Positions 23,068 through 34,600 of a stretch of 60,000 nucleotides of DNA are shown piece by piece. Every line of letters starts with the position of its first letter. Position 1 is the stretch's first letter. The position numbers and the translations under genes were made by a program. Source of the DNA: Hydractinia symbiolongicarpus (Eukaryota; Cnidaria; Hydrozoa; Anthoathecata; Hydractiniidae); assembly GCF_029227915.1 (NCBI RefSeq), contig NC_079888.1:11765001-11825000 (forward strand). The letters run 5' to 3'. The notes under the pieces were generated by a model, which ran no database searches, was not told the DNA's origin, and saw only the letters and a list, made by a program, of their open reading frames with translations.

Positions 23068-23677
23068 CCCTATTTGGTATGGGCTTTTTTACCCTTGTAA
23101 GTATGGAGGGGGGGATAAAGTGCCCGCGGGCTGTAACTTTTGTTCTGTTTGATTTTAAGTGACGAAACGTGGCACAAAGAAGCATCAATATGTTGTGACT
23201 TAATTAGTGACAAAATATTTAGTGCGACATGTCATCACAGGAAGTGATGACGTCATAATGAAACAATGGTCGAAGAAAATATGTCTTTTTTGAAAATTCT
23301 TGATTTTTTATCTTTTTTAATACTTTTCACAGTACTAGTCATTAAAAAGTGATATCAGAATGTAAGATATTACTAGGAACATTTACAGGTGTTATGAAAA
23401 CAAAGGATTTCTCTAAGGAGAAAATAGGAATTGATCAGAATTTAAATCTTCAAGAAATAATTTTTTGAAAAATCGAAATTCGAAATTTGAGAACCTTGGT
23501 GTTAGTAGTGTTAAAACTTGGTATATCTATGCGCATTTATGTCAGTAAGTACTCAATCAAGACAATTAGATTGTGCCAAGTTTCGTCACTTAAAACCAAA
23601 CAGAACAAAAGTTGCAGCCCGCGGGCTCTTTATCCCCCCATACTTACAAGGGTCAAAAAAGCCTATACCAAATAGGG
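23068..23677. mobile_element. piggyBac-like MITE with TTAA flanks
   Basis: Terminal inverted repeats of about 107 nt, 23068-23177 and 23571-23677, both starting CCCTATTTGGTAT and including the CCCGCGGGCTG block and AAGTGACGAAAC. The element is flanked on both sides by TTAA (23064-23067 and 23678-23681), the piggyBac target site. About 610 bp, with no transposase. The arms differ at only a few positions, so insertion is fairly recent. The centre carries TGACGTCA at 23248. Confidence 0.8.
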
Positions 23678-23689
23678 TTAAAGCAACTA

Positions 23690-25840
23690 ACGAAAGGCTT
23701 AAAAAGTTAATACGTATCTACCTCACAATTAAAAAACCATTCCTTATCGTTTCAGAGTTCAACCGAAAGAAATGATGAACGTTATTTTGTCTTATTATTT
23801 CTTTCCTTCATGGTTGTAATTTTTGCACGTTTGGCACTTTACTGCTGTCCACACATTGGAGAGACAAAAACAGCCATGATACGACAAGATATAGAAAAGA
23901 TTACTATATTTATTATCTCGTGGCAATTATATTTGAATTGACGCTTTATTTGCTTCGGTACGGATGGAGGTTGTCATTATATGAAGTGTGTCGATTACAT
24001 GTTACGTTTAAAGTAGTTTAATGAAAAGAAAAAACATTTTATTTTTATAGAATTTAATTTATTAACCTCAATTTAATTCACCTGTATATCAAATTCGAAT
24101 AAACCAATTCCCCTTTGTTTTTTTACTGTCAGTTGCTAGGAAATTTAGCTCTGCTTCATGTTACTACAACCTTGAAACAATAGAAGAACAAATATTTTGA
24201 ACCACTTAAAGAGTTCTTGGTATCATTATAAGCATGCGAAATATCACATAGAGCAGGCGAAGTAATTTGCCAACATGGAGGTTAGTCGGCATGAAAACCA
24301 CAGTTTGTTCGTAACTAGACTTTAAAAAATAAAAGTTTTAACCATTTTCTTTACATACTTTTTATCTTATATTGTATAAACGATATATTTAAAACAGCTG
24401 GTACACTACTTGTGTTTAGCAAGATCACGTGTTACATTTACGTGAAGTTTGTTCAAGAAACAGCATGGCTTAATCAAACCCACCCCTATGTTACAAAACC
24501 GTTTACTTAGAATATTTTTGTTTACAACAAGAAACACTGTTTTAGCAACCACACTCTATGCGTGTAATCAACGTGAAACTAACGTGTTTATGAAAAAATA
24601 AATCTATTTTAGTTGTATATATTTGCTCATGAAATATATAAGAAGTTTAAATTAATTATTTCTTTCTTGCGTCATAACTGAGACGACGGTACAAAGGGGA
24701 GTGACACGAACCTACACAGAGAAAACTAATGTAAACAAACGTTCAGGTGTGTTAAAAAGGAAGTAGTAGACTTTTTCTAAGACAATTAAGAGATGCTCTT
24801 TTTCTTGCTCCTGTGAAATATGATTGACGTTAAATAAAATATTTAAACTGACTTGACCTATTCAAGATGAAAATTGAGCAACTTCGATTTAAAAAATACT
24901 TTGTTTTACCCTTTTAATACGTGTGACACGAAGGGTGTGTCATCTTCGTTATCATTTTGAAAAGGTTGCATTTCGTCCAAACTGAACAATCCCGTCTGCA
25001 TTGAACAATCAAAAATATTTTTTTAAAGTGGTTTGAATTTTTATTTTCGTTTACAAAATGTGATGTTTAAAGAGAAGAAAATATTTTCAAGGGAGAAATA
25101 TCTGCTAATGTTTTTATAGAAAAGACACGCACTCTGAAAATTGCCTTTCCTTCAATGTTTTTGCCAATTTTATTTTACCAAGTTAAATAGGGGCGATTAT
25201 GCAGTCTCAGCGTCAAGATATTGCGGATACGCCTGTTCAGCCTTTCCTTAATAAAAATCCTCCAAAGTTTGTTAATTACTAGCTAGCTAGCTGCTTGGTG
25301 CCTATTAAGAAACATTCGAGGTGATCAGAGAATTTCAACTTAGCTATTATGCAAAATCTAATTTAAAACTTTTATAATCACGGTTGTTAAATGAGTTAAT
25401 CTGAAAAAGGTCCTCTCGTGCCCCAACGTGGATTATTTCGTAGTGAGGGAGTGCTAAAAATTGCGACTATCACATTTTATACGCTGTCTGCTTGACTTAC
25501 GTGTGTGCAAATGTAGCGACTTGCAGCCTGCCGGCTGCGGAGCATATACAGTGTAAAATTATATGTTTGAAGAATGACAAAAACTGCTTTTGTGTGAATA
25601 TTTTTGTCTAGGTTTGTGGTCTATCATATAAATCGAGCATTTTCAGTCATGGTTCATAAAGTTGTGAATAAAGGTATTTTAAAATAGTATATGTGATCGT
25701 GTAATATAATTTATGATCAAATTTTGTATTTTGAATAAACGTTTTTTTCATAGGAAGGAAATTTTATTGGAAAATGAGCTTCAAAAACCTCAAAATCCTA
25801 CAAAAATTAGAAAAAAGGAAATCCCCAGCGTCGGCGTGTT
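23690..25840. other. Intergenic, no gene seen
   Basis: AT-rich, with no cysteine-rich exon that could extend gene 1 and no RNA gene. A GC-richer patch (about 25410-25560) looks repeat-like but has no visible termini. Confidence 0.5.
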
Positions 25841-25845
25841 AGGCT

Positions 25846-26280
25846 CCAATATTTAAAGATGTTAATATTTACATTTTACATTACAAAGATAATGTTGATG
25901 TTGAAATTGAACATGAAAAAATAAGTGAGATTCTAATTTTTGAAAAAGCCAGCCACCAAGCAGTTGTAGTAATAAAAGAAACAAACGCAATTTCTCTTCG
26001 AGTGGATCCATATTGGTGTGCAGTAACAATTTCCGGAAAAAGTAACAGAAAATGAATCCAGTAGATAGTCAAGCGTATCTCACAAAAGATAGAAACACAT
26101 TTTGGAAAGCAATTATGTCGGTTGGAGGATAATTTTGAGTTGAACTTTAGTGATGATGATGAATATGAAGGCGATAACATTTCGGAAGATATCGTAGCTG
26201 AAATACAACATGATGAAGATGATAAAGAAGATAACGTTGAACAAAATAATGAAATAAATATAATTGATCAAAATGATTAA
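25846..26280 (+). pseudogene. Decayed ORF with acidic C terminus, probable DNA-transposon remnant
   Basis: On the + strand a frame open from about 25846 ends at TGA 26056. A second frame then reads an acidic tail (S-D-D-D-E-Y-E-G-D-N, D-E-D-D-K-E-D-N) ending at TAA 26280. The two frames need a shift to join. Right after it, GGCCCTTA...TAAGGGCC and GGGTCGCGTAC at 26334-26397 look like an element terminus. The family was not recognised. Confidence 0.3.
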
Positions 26281-26449
26281 AATTCGTGCGTTTTTTCTTG
26301 ATTATTCCGGTTTTCATTTTTGTGGCGTCAAATGTGGCCCTTAATGGCTGTAAGTCAAAATTTTGGCTTGTAAGGGCCGTTAAATTAGGGTCGCGTACAA
26401 GGTATTTTGTAAAGATTAGCCAATAAAAGTGCGAGCAAAAGTCAACCAT

Positions 26450-26970
26450 ATAATAACAAGTTTTTTTTTACTAAAGGTAAAGTAATGTTTCACGAGGCGC
26501 GGTCCAGTGGAATAGATATTCAAGGAAGAGCGTTCGTTTACTAGTCGTTTACTGGTCGCTGTTGGTATCCTTTCGAAATAATTTTCTGTGCTAACATAAT
26601 GAAAATGCATTTGTAGATGTCCGCAAATTCCCGCGATAACCTTTTTAGAATACTTTTAACCAATCAGGTATAGTAATTAACTTTAAAACAAAAGCGATTT
26701 GAATGATTAAATTCAACATGAAATTGACAACAAATAAAACAAATAAAACAAAATAAAAAGTTATATCAACGTAAAGTTTTATTTCATTAAACAATACTCT
26801 ATCAGTGAAAAATTGGCTAGGATTTTAGTCACTTTGGCAAGATATATCACTTTTCACCGACTAAATTTTATAAACCAACTAACTTTTTGTTAAGTTTATA
26901 TTGCATAAAATACATGCAAAAGGATTTTCTCTTTTATGCGAGAATGTCAACTAAAAATTGGTCAGAAGAT
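26450..26970. other. Intergenic, no gene seen
   Basis: AT-rich, with an AAATAAAACAAA run near 26735. Nothing else can be supported. Confidence 0.5.
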
Positions 26971-26974
26971 AAAG

Positions 26975-27060
26975 TTGGTAGAAGTGACTGATCGGTAAGA
27001 AAAGATCGGTAGGAGTGACTGATCCGTAAAAAAAAAGCCGGCAGAAATGATTGATATTTT
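26975..27060 (+). repeat. Three-unit tandem repeat, period 31
   Basis: Units start near 26975, 27006 and 27037 with the shared core GGTAGAAGTGACTGATC. The third unit is diverged (CCGGCAGAAATGATTGAT). Confidence 0.7.
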
Positions 27061-27833
27061 ATACAGTTAGAGCTTCATTCCTTCATTCAACGTTACTTTT
27101 GATTTTGCTCTTGGCCTCTTTTTGTAAAAAGACGATTTGAAGAAGGAAGTAACGGTAAAGTAAAGTTTTAAGTTTTTAAACTAAACTTTAATTTTATTTT
27201 GTCGCGTTGTACTCCTCTATTGTTAATCTGTCGTCAACTTAAGAAGCTTTGTTACAACTGAATTAAAAACACCTTATTCCTTTACAGACCTAAATTTATA
27301 TTGTCTATACATGCTGTTAGAAATAAAATAATAATACTTCCACTCCCATTATGTTTAAAATACATTTTTGTCTACTGTACCAATTTCTACAAATTTAAAA
27401 ACATTGGTTGCTTTTTAAAAAAGACCACGGTTAGAGCTGTAACACTTTCGTTATGATTTTAAAAATGGTAGCGTCAATCCAAATAGTTTCTTTGAAATAG
27501 AAAAGTGCCCATTCACATTAAAACCGCTCAAATCAGTATAATTATACTCAATTTGTCTGAAAACCAATACAGGTGTAGAGTAACTATGTTTACTTCTAAT
27601 TTCAGAATTATGCGCAATGCTGGTTTTGTTCATGAATATTGTTTACACCATGTTTACTCGTCTGTTCAACTGTGAAGTTAGTGTCAGATATGGCAATTCA
27701 ACTGTGGAATTCTGACATATTTTTAAGACAGAAGAAGAGAAAGAAAAGTAAAAAACAAACATATTTTATAAATAACTTGATAAACACAAGAAGGGGTAGA
27801 AAGAAAAGAAATTTCGAATAGGTAAATATATTT

Positions 27834-27987
27834 GTAATAAACGGATACTGACCGGTTTTGATGTTGTACTGTGTAATACAAAGCCCAAGGTCAAAAGTAC
27901 AGACCGAGCTTACGAGGTCTGTGCCCTGTCCGAGGGCTTTGCATTTTACAGTGCAACATCAAAACCGGTCAGTATCCGTTTTATTAC
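27834..27987. mobile_element. Palindromic foldback element, about 154 bp
   Basis: Left arm starts GTAATAAACGGATACTGACC, and the right arm is its reverse complement ending in GTCAGTATCCGTTTTATTAC. The arms are about 50 nt with few differences. The centre has a second hairpin, ACAGACC...GGTCTGT. The whole block folds on itself, so it is a MITE or foldback unit. A related IR (GTTAGTATGG / CATACTAACC) lies at 28299-28363, just upstream of gene 2. Confidence 0.72.
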
Positions 27988-28451
27988 CTGGCTGCATTTT
28001 ATCTGAAAATAAACATTCCTTTGTGAACAAAAAACAAGAGTTTTTTTTAAGTTGCTATTCCCAAGCCACCAAGAAGGAATAAAAACGCATGTTCGATTTT
28101 TACACTTTTGGAATTTAAGATCGTTTGATTTTAAACTTTTGTAAGTTCACAAAACAAATTCGAATCATTGTTTATATGAATTGAAACGAAAAGATGGTTT
28201 TAGGTGACCTACGTTTATATTTTTTGTGTGCTATGGAAATGTTTTTATTTATTTACGGTTTTATGTTACGATTTTAATAATGGCTTCCCAAACTAGTTAG
28301 TATGGCTCCATACAAAGCCTTGTTTTAATCAGCCGTAAACCAATCAAATCATCGGATTTTTTCATACTAACCGGTTCTTTGTATCAGTCAGGTAATAATT
28401 AGAATCTTAGTAAATATTGTTTGTTTAAAGATGCTACTTAGACTTGTGGAT

Positions 28452-28467
28452 TTATATCTATTTTTAG
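28452..28467 (+). promoter_or_regulatory. Splice-acceptor-like site 7 nt upstream of the gene 2 start
   Basis: The pyrimidine-rich TTATATCTATTTTTAG ends at 28467, leaving TGCCAAA before the ATG at 28475. This fits either a 5'-UTR intron acceptor or a spliced-leader trans-splice acceptor (known in hydrozoans). TGCCAAAATG is also a reasonable start context (A at -3). Confidence 0.45.
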
Positions 28468-28474
28468 TGCCAAA

Positions 28475-28625
28475 ATGAGAGCTTTGCAATGGCTGCTGGG
28501 AATATTGCAGATCCTTGTTTTGTCGCATCAGACAAATGCAATTTACTTTTTTGATGACGAGACAAGAAGAAGTGACATTGTTGATCATGTTGACTTCTTT
28601 AAATCTGTCGAAGAAGATTTGAAAG
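28475..28625 (+). CDS. Gene 2 exon 1: signal peptide
   Basis: MRALQWLLGILQILVLSHQ is a classic signal sequence with likely cleavage after T-N-A (residue 22). It is followed by an acidic segment of the mature protein. Donor GAAAG|GTAAAA, phase 1. Confidence 0.9.
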
Positions 28626-31600
28626 GTAAAAAAATTATAATTTTTTAATAATTCCACAGTTACTTAATACATCGTTTTTATAACACATCAATTTATTTTC
28701 GAATTTTAACACGTGGAATTCACCTACTCTAGCTACCTAAATCAAAAGTTTAATATTGGGTTACATAAAGGTCAAAACGCTATTGCACGAAGCTTGAGAA
28801 TCTCTGTACTTTCTTTAAATTTTCTGTAAAGAATTTTACAAAGTCTAAACATCCTGTGTTTTAAATCATTAAAACACGCTTGTTTGACCAATTGTTTATT
28901 GATCATTATAATTTACCCTGTCCATGAGTTTGGATAACTGACACTATCATGTTTTTCGTAAATAAGGTGTAATTGTTGATTTTTACCCCTTTTATTTAAA
29001 TGACGTATAAAAAGTAAAACTGCGATGTGAATACATTGGCTTTTCTGCTAAAATGCTAAAAGTGGAATTATTTGCTTTGGTGTTTCAATACATAAAGCGC
29101 AAGTAAAAGGAAGTTCAAAAGAAGAATAAAAATCCAATATACGTAATATGTTCAATGCAAGAAAACATCAATGACAGTAAAATAAATATTTAATATCAAA
29201 ATTAAATAACGAAAAACTAAAAAATTATTTTTCAATTTATAGCTACTTCTCGTTCCAACATAATGTCAATGAGTTCAGGAAAGCTGTCGTTCGGAAGTTT
29301 CTGCTCCATGAATGTGGAAGTAGCAGGTAGCAAAGTGACAGCTACTGCAGATAAAAGTGGAGGGTGCAGTCCACCATCAATTAAAATGGTCTTGGATTCG
29401 CAATTCGCTGGAAACAATTTAAAAGCTACTCTAAAAGTTATAGATGGAGAATTTTTTGAGGTAAGGGTAAAAATAACTTTAAAAAAAACACATTTATTTC
29501 TAAAAAAAATAATCTTGGTTACTGAATTTACCATTTTTACCCAACTTCTGGTTATAAAAATGGTCTAAAATTTTCTGGTATATAGCATAATTAGTTCATT
29601 TTCTTAAGTTTTGAACCCAATTCTACCTTAGCCCTACTTAGTATGAGATAAGGGACGAAACAAAATATTCAAAATCTCGGCCCGAACGCTGATTATAAAA
29701 CTGTTAATAATGTCACGCAAAAATTATTACGTCAGCAAAGATATTCATGCTAATTTATTCCTTTTGTGTCATACTACAATAGTGCTTTATGTCATAGGTG
29801 TCACTCTGTCAGAATTTAATTTTCTCGTTAATTAAAGTAAATTATATTTAATCTTTTCTTAGGTTGAATCAATTGAAGTTGATAAAAGTGCAAACTCTAT
29901 CACTTTGAAGACGAATGCGCGTGCGCAACACCTACCTATTCTCTTTTTTCTCTACTTGAATATGGGCGGGTTTGATTCACCACCTACTGCTATGGACATC
30001 ACCTGGCCTTCAACTGAAACGATGACGTTGACAAATCTTGACATCAAGATAACAGGTGCTGCTGCTTTGGGATCGTGGAAGGCAGAAGTAAGTAATCTTT
30101 CTCAGAATGAAGAGTGTTCAAGTAATATTCATCAACTCCTATATCTTCTGTAAAACGTCATCTTTATTCCGCAGAATATTATAATACTAGTCGTTAGCCC
30201 GTGGAAAATCCACGAATTCGCCCGTCGCAGCTAAGCTACCATTTTGCGTGACAGTCATACAGACAGACAGACGTATACGGGCATTATAATATAGATTTGT
30301 ACTGCAGAATTTCAGTTTTATATGCCTTATACTAAATCCAATCAGGATTCGAACAACTGTTTTGATCCCCCAAAAACTATGTTTACGTCACTGTTGTGGA
30401 AAGAACTACCGCAGTTTTAGATTTTCTGGAACTAGCGAAGCTATATTTCCTCTAAGTCCTATAAAGGCTTTTAACCGCAAATCAAAAGAAAGTATTATAA
30501 AAATATTTGCTTAAATTTTATATAAACTCACAAATGAATCTCGCAAGCACCAGCTTACCGCGTCAAGCGATAAAGTTGATTTTTTCCTCAAAATTTGTAA
30601 AATTAATGTGGCAAAAATTGAAAACAGCTTAAATGCGAAAAACAATGAAGAAGAGAAAGTGTAAATTGCTTCTTCCAATATATTACAACATTTGGTCGAG
30701 GACTGCGGCAAAAAAACAATTACAAACAAGGTTTTCCTGATTATTTCGCGGTTTTATAATTATAGACTGAAATTGTGAAACCAAGCGGCAAGACGTTGTT
30801 TGAAATTGTTAAACTAGATACCAAGTCAGCCCAAATTCAAGTGTTCGAACTTGCCAAGAAATTCGCAGTGTATCCACCAGGTGATTTTTTTTTAATTTTT
30901 ACTTCTTTGCTACTACAGGATGTATTCCTAAATTTCTTTTCCTTTGAGACATATAGCAACTTTCAACGCACGCGAAAAAGCACTTTTGGCCTTAACCTTA
31001 CTCTGCAGTTATTACGTTACCTTTCCGGATTAGATTATTGTACAAAACGTTTGTTATGCATAATTTTTTTATTGCTCAAAATATTCGTTGCCAAGAGAAA
31101 CCTTCAAATACCTTTCGCGACATTAGTTTGGTCTGTCAAGGTAGCACCCCCTCCATTTTTATTGAACATTATGCAAATAAAATCTAAATAAATAAAAAAT
31201 AAATACATCAAACATAATTTTTTATTTCTTAATCATCTTTAACTAGGATTGGCTCGCGAAGAGGATAACTTCAAGTACGGTAGTGTTGGTAGCCTGACAT
31301 GGCGAGATATGATAGGCTATGGTGCGTTTAATATCAATGATGAGTTTCAACTGATATTTGAGCATCAGACAAAAGAAGGGCATACACAGCCCTTCGGATT
31401 TGCTGGAATTTGGATGAAACTCATAATTAGCAGGTAGAAAAATAGCATTTTTTTAGTTTGCAGTTGACGTCGGATAAGGAAGCAGATACTGTATTGAGAT
31501 TTTACACAATCTTTCTTCGTAAATGCAAAAAATACTAAAAAATGCGCAATAAAAACTACTTATCAGTATTATTCTTTATACTAGTCGATAAATCCACTGA

Positions 31601-34600
31601 GGCAGAATAAAAACAAAAACAAAAAAACCTAAAAATGAAAAATTTGAAGTTTGATGACGTCAGCAACCCAGCCACGAAAAGAATTAACACCTTGTTTTCA
31701 CGTTGCCTCAATTGTGTAGGGCTTAAACTGCTCATCAAGAGAATCTATATGATCATGTGCTTTTGAGGAGCGGTTAATGAGATATAACGGTTTTAAAATT
31801 TTGCTGACGTCAGCAATGGCCCGTCAAAACCCCTTGTATACCTTTTGCCTTCATCGTATAGGTCTTGAAACGCTGATCAAGAAAACGTATAGGATCATGT
31901 GCTTTTGACAAAACGGATGCAGAGATATTAGGATTCAAAAGTTTTTTGATGACGTCATTAACCCGTCCATTCCGAAACGGATTCGGTGATCCGGGTTTGG
32001 GAAACTTACCCAAATTGATACCAGGTGGTCCCTAGTTACCCACGCGGTGAAAAATCATTGACGTCACCACCTCGTTTCCAAGTTATTTGGCCTCGCGCTG
32101 TAACGTCAGAAAATTTAACATTTTAGACATGCATTTTTCGGTTACTTCAAAGAAAATTTCGGTAAACTCAAAGGAAAATGAACATATCCACTTAGCCTGT
32201 TACAGAGACACAGAACTGGCGTATAGATTCTTGCTGCTTAGGTCTCCTTCACATTTAACGTGATGTTTATGTACTCCTTAACATAGTTACCACCAAGAAA
32301 GGCTGCGGGAGGAGGGGTCAGTTAGTTGCGTTCTTTATTTTCACCTTAGGTTCAACAACGCCAAAAATGAACCTCAGCCAATATTTGGTACATTTATGGT
32401 AAAAATGCCATCCAATAAAAACATGCTGGAAGTTGTTACGCCTCTTCTTACATTCCCCAATTTACGAGCGCTACCCATGCTTCGAAGATTTGCTGACAGA
32501 GATTGGTGCATAATGATATCGGCAAAAGGCGGCAAATTCATGGATACAGCTAAGATTAAAACAGCCATGAAATTCTGTTTCCCAGAAGGAAACAAGCAAG
32601 AAATCAAACCTGGTTTCAATCTGAAAATTCAGGTATTATCTTGTTTCTTTTGCTGGCGAAACATATTTTTTATATTTAAGGGGATATTCACATTAAAGGG
32701 ACGACGGGACGATTACCGGGATAATAAGTTTGCCTAGAGGAGTTTGTCCCGTTGTGATACGAAAAAAATTTTACTGGGATGTTTCTTCTTGAAACTGAAA
32801 TATGCAAAAGTGATCTCGTTCTTCCCGGGACAGTGTGTGCTAAACTCATTTAATTCCAAGTTTCTATAATTCGGAAAATCACTTAAATTGAACAGATTCT
32901 TATCTCCCTTCAGAATTTACTAGTAAACCCTTTCAAGAATACTCCTTTAATTCGAACTTTCATAATTTGAAAAATCAGAACAAGTCAAACAGATTCTTAG
33001 GTCGTCCGGTCGTATTTTTTATCATGTATTTCGAATATTGCAAGGTTAGGATTTTTCTCAATTCGGATCTTGAGATTCGAATGTTGTTACGTATTTAAAA
33101 AAAGATTTGACAGAATGAAACAATTTTCTATTGCTGACTTAATACTGACAGTAATAAAATGTAAAGTTAATTGTTAAAAAGATAAATGATTTTTACAAAA
33201 ATACCTCGTAATGTTACTTATAGCTTGTTGCAACGTGTAAAAATCTTTACTTATTTTTTTGTTCAAATTTAGCCGATAAAGCTGATGTAATCCTTGGAGG
33301 AAAAAATACAGATTACATGAGCTTTATCCGTATTCTTTCCTCCAAGTGTAATCCGAGCGAATTCTGACATACCTAGATGATTCGAAATACATAAGCATGT
33401 ATCCTGCTAGCACAAGCGGGACCCAGACGGGACGAAATTTTCTCGGGACAAAAATTATTTATATAAACACATTGCTTTTTAGAATAATAATTGACGAGAG
33501 CGGAATGCCGGCAATCCCTAAAACTTTAGGTTTATAGACTAATTTGGTAGAATTTCATCCTTTTGTAATAACGTAACTGCTACGTTTGTGGACATGGAGA
33601 TAGTAAAGCATCTTTTTCTAAAATGACATTCAAGAACAATGCTTATAAACTAACAAATTTTACAACGCAATCAGACAAGAACTTTTTTGGTTAGATTGTG
33701 AACTATGTTTTTTAGGTGAAATTAGCAGAAACATTGCGAGATGACTGTCAAGCCACTGAAGAACAAATTGCTGCCCTACCAAAGATTGCTGCCCTTGATG
33801 CTGCCATGACCCAACAAGCTGTTAAATTTAGCTTTCCTGCTGAATACAGTACCCCACTAAAAGCTACAATTAAATGCATGGGAGCTGAAGCGTTGTCTGA
33901 TATTCCATTCAACCTATTTAACGAGGACGGAAAAGAACCACTTTTACAAATTCAGGAATTTTCATTCACACCAAGGAATGAAAAGATCGAAGGATCAAGG
34001 ATGTACTTCAGGGTGACATTTGTCTTAACTCTACCCAAGAAATACAGAACTATCCCAAATACAAACGTTGGTAAGAAAGGCTTGTGTAGGGTAATACCAA
34101 TGAGTTAAGGCTGTTTTTCATTTTGGAAAATTTTCCGAGGTACGGAACGAAATACAAAAGCTTCTAAGCATGCGTATGTTTATATCATTTGAATGGGAAA
34201 TTTTCTTGTCTATTTTCTTCCGGAGAAAGTAGGATCAAGTTCAACTTTTTCTTTGCGTTGTGCATGGAAACAACAGGTAGAAAATCAGATAGCCAATCAG
34301 GTTATTTTATTTATTGAGAACTACACAAAGTGTGTATACTCTCTGTATTAAAACATGCGCAATATTATGAAATAGCAAAAAATTATTTATTCTGTTCTGT
34401 TCTTGTCCGTCCCGTTCCGCTGAAAATTTTCTTGAAGTAGAAAACAACCGTCATATTGCCAATTCATTTGAAGCCCTATGAAAAGAATTGATCATGCAAA
34501 GTTGTTTTAAATCCATTTTCCAATATATGTTATATTAATACTTTAGGCATTTACTATGTTAATGGATTCAACTTGTTTAGTTTTTAAGATATCATTCCTT

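Noticed and set aside
32374-32619. Minus-strand 81-codon ORF
   Set aside because: Antisense shadow of gene 2 exon 6, which has proper splice sites and keeps the frame.
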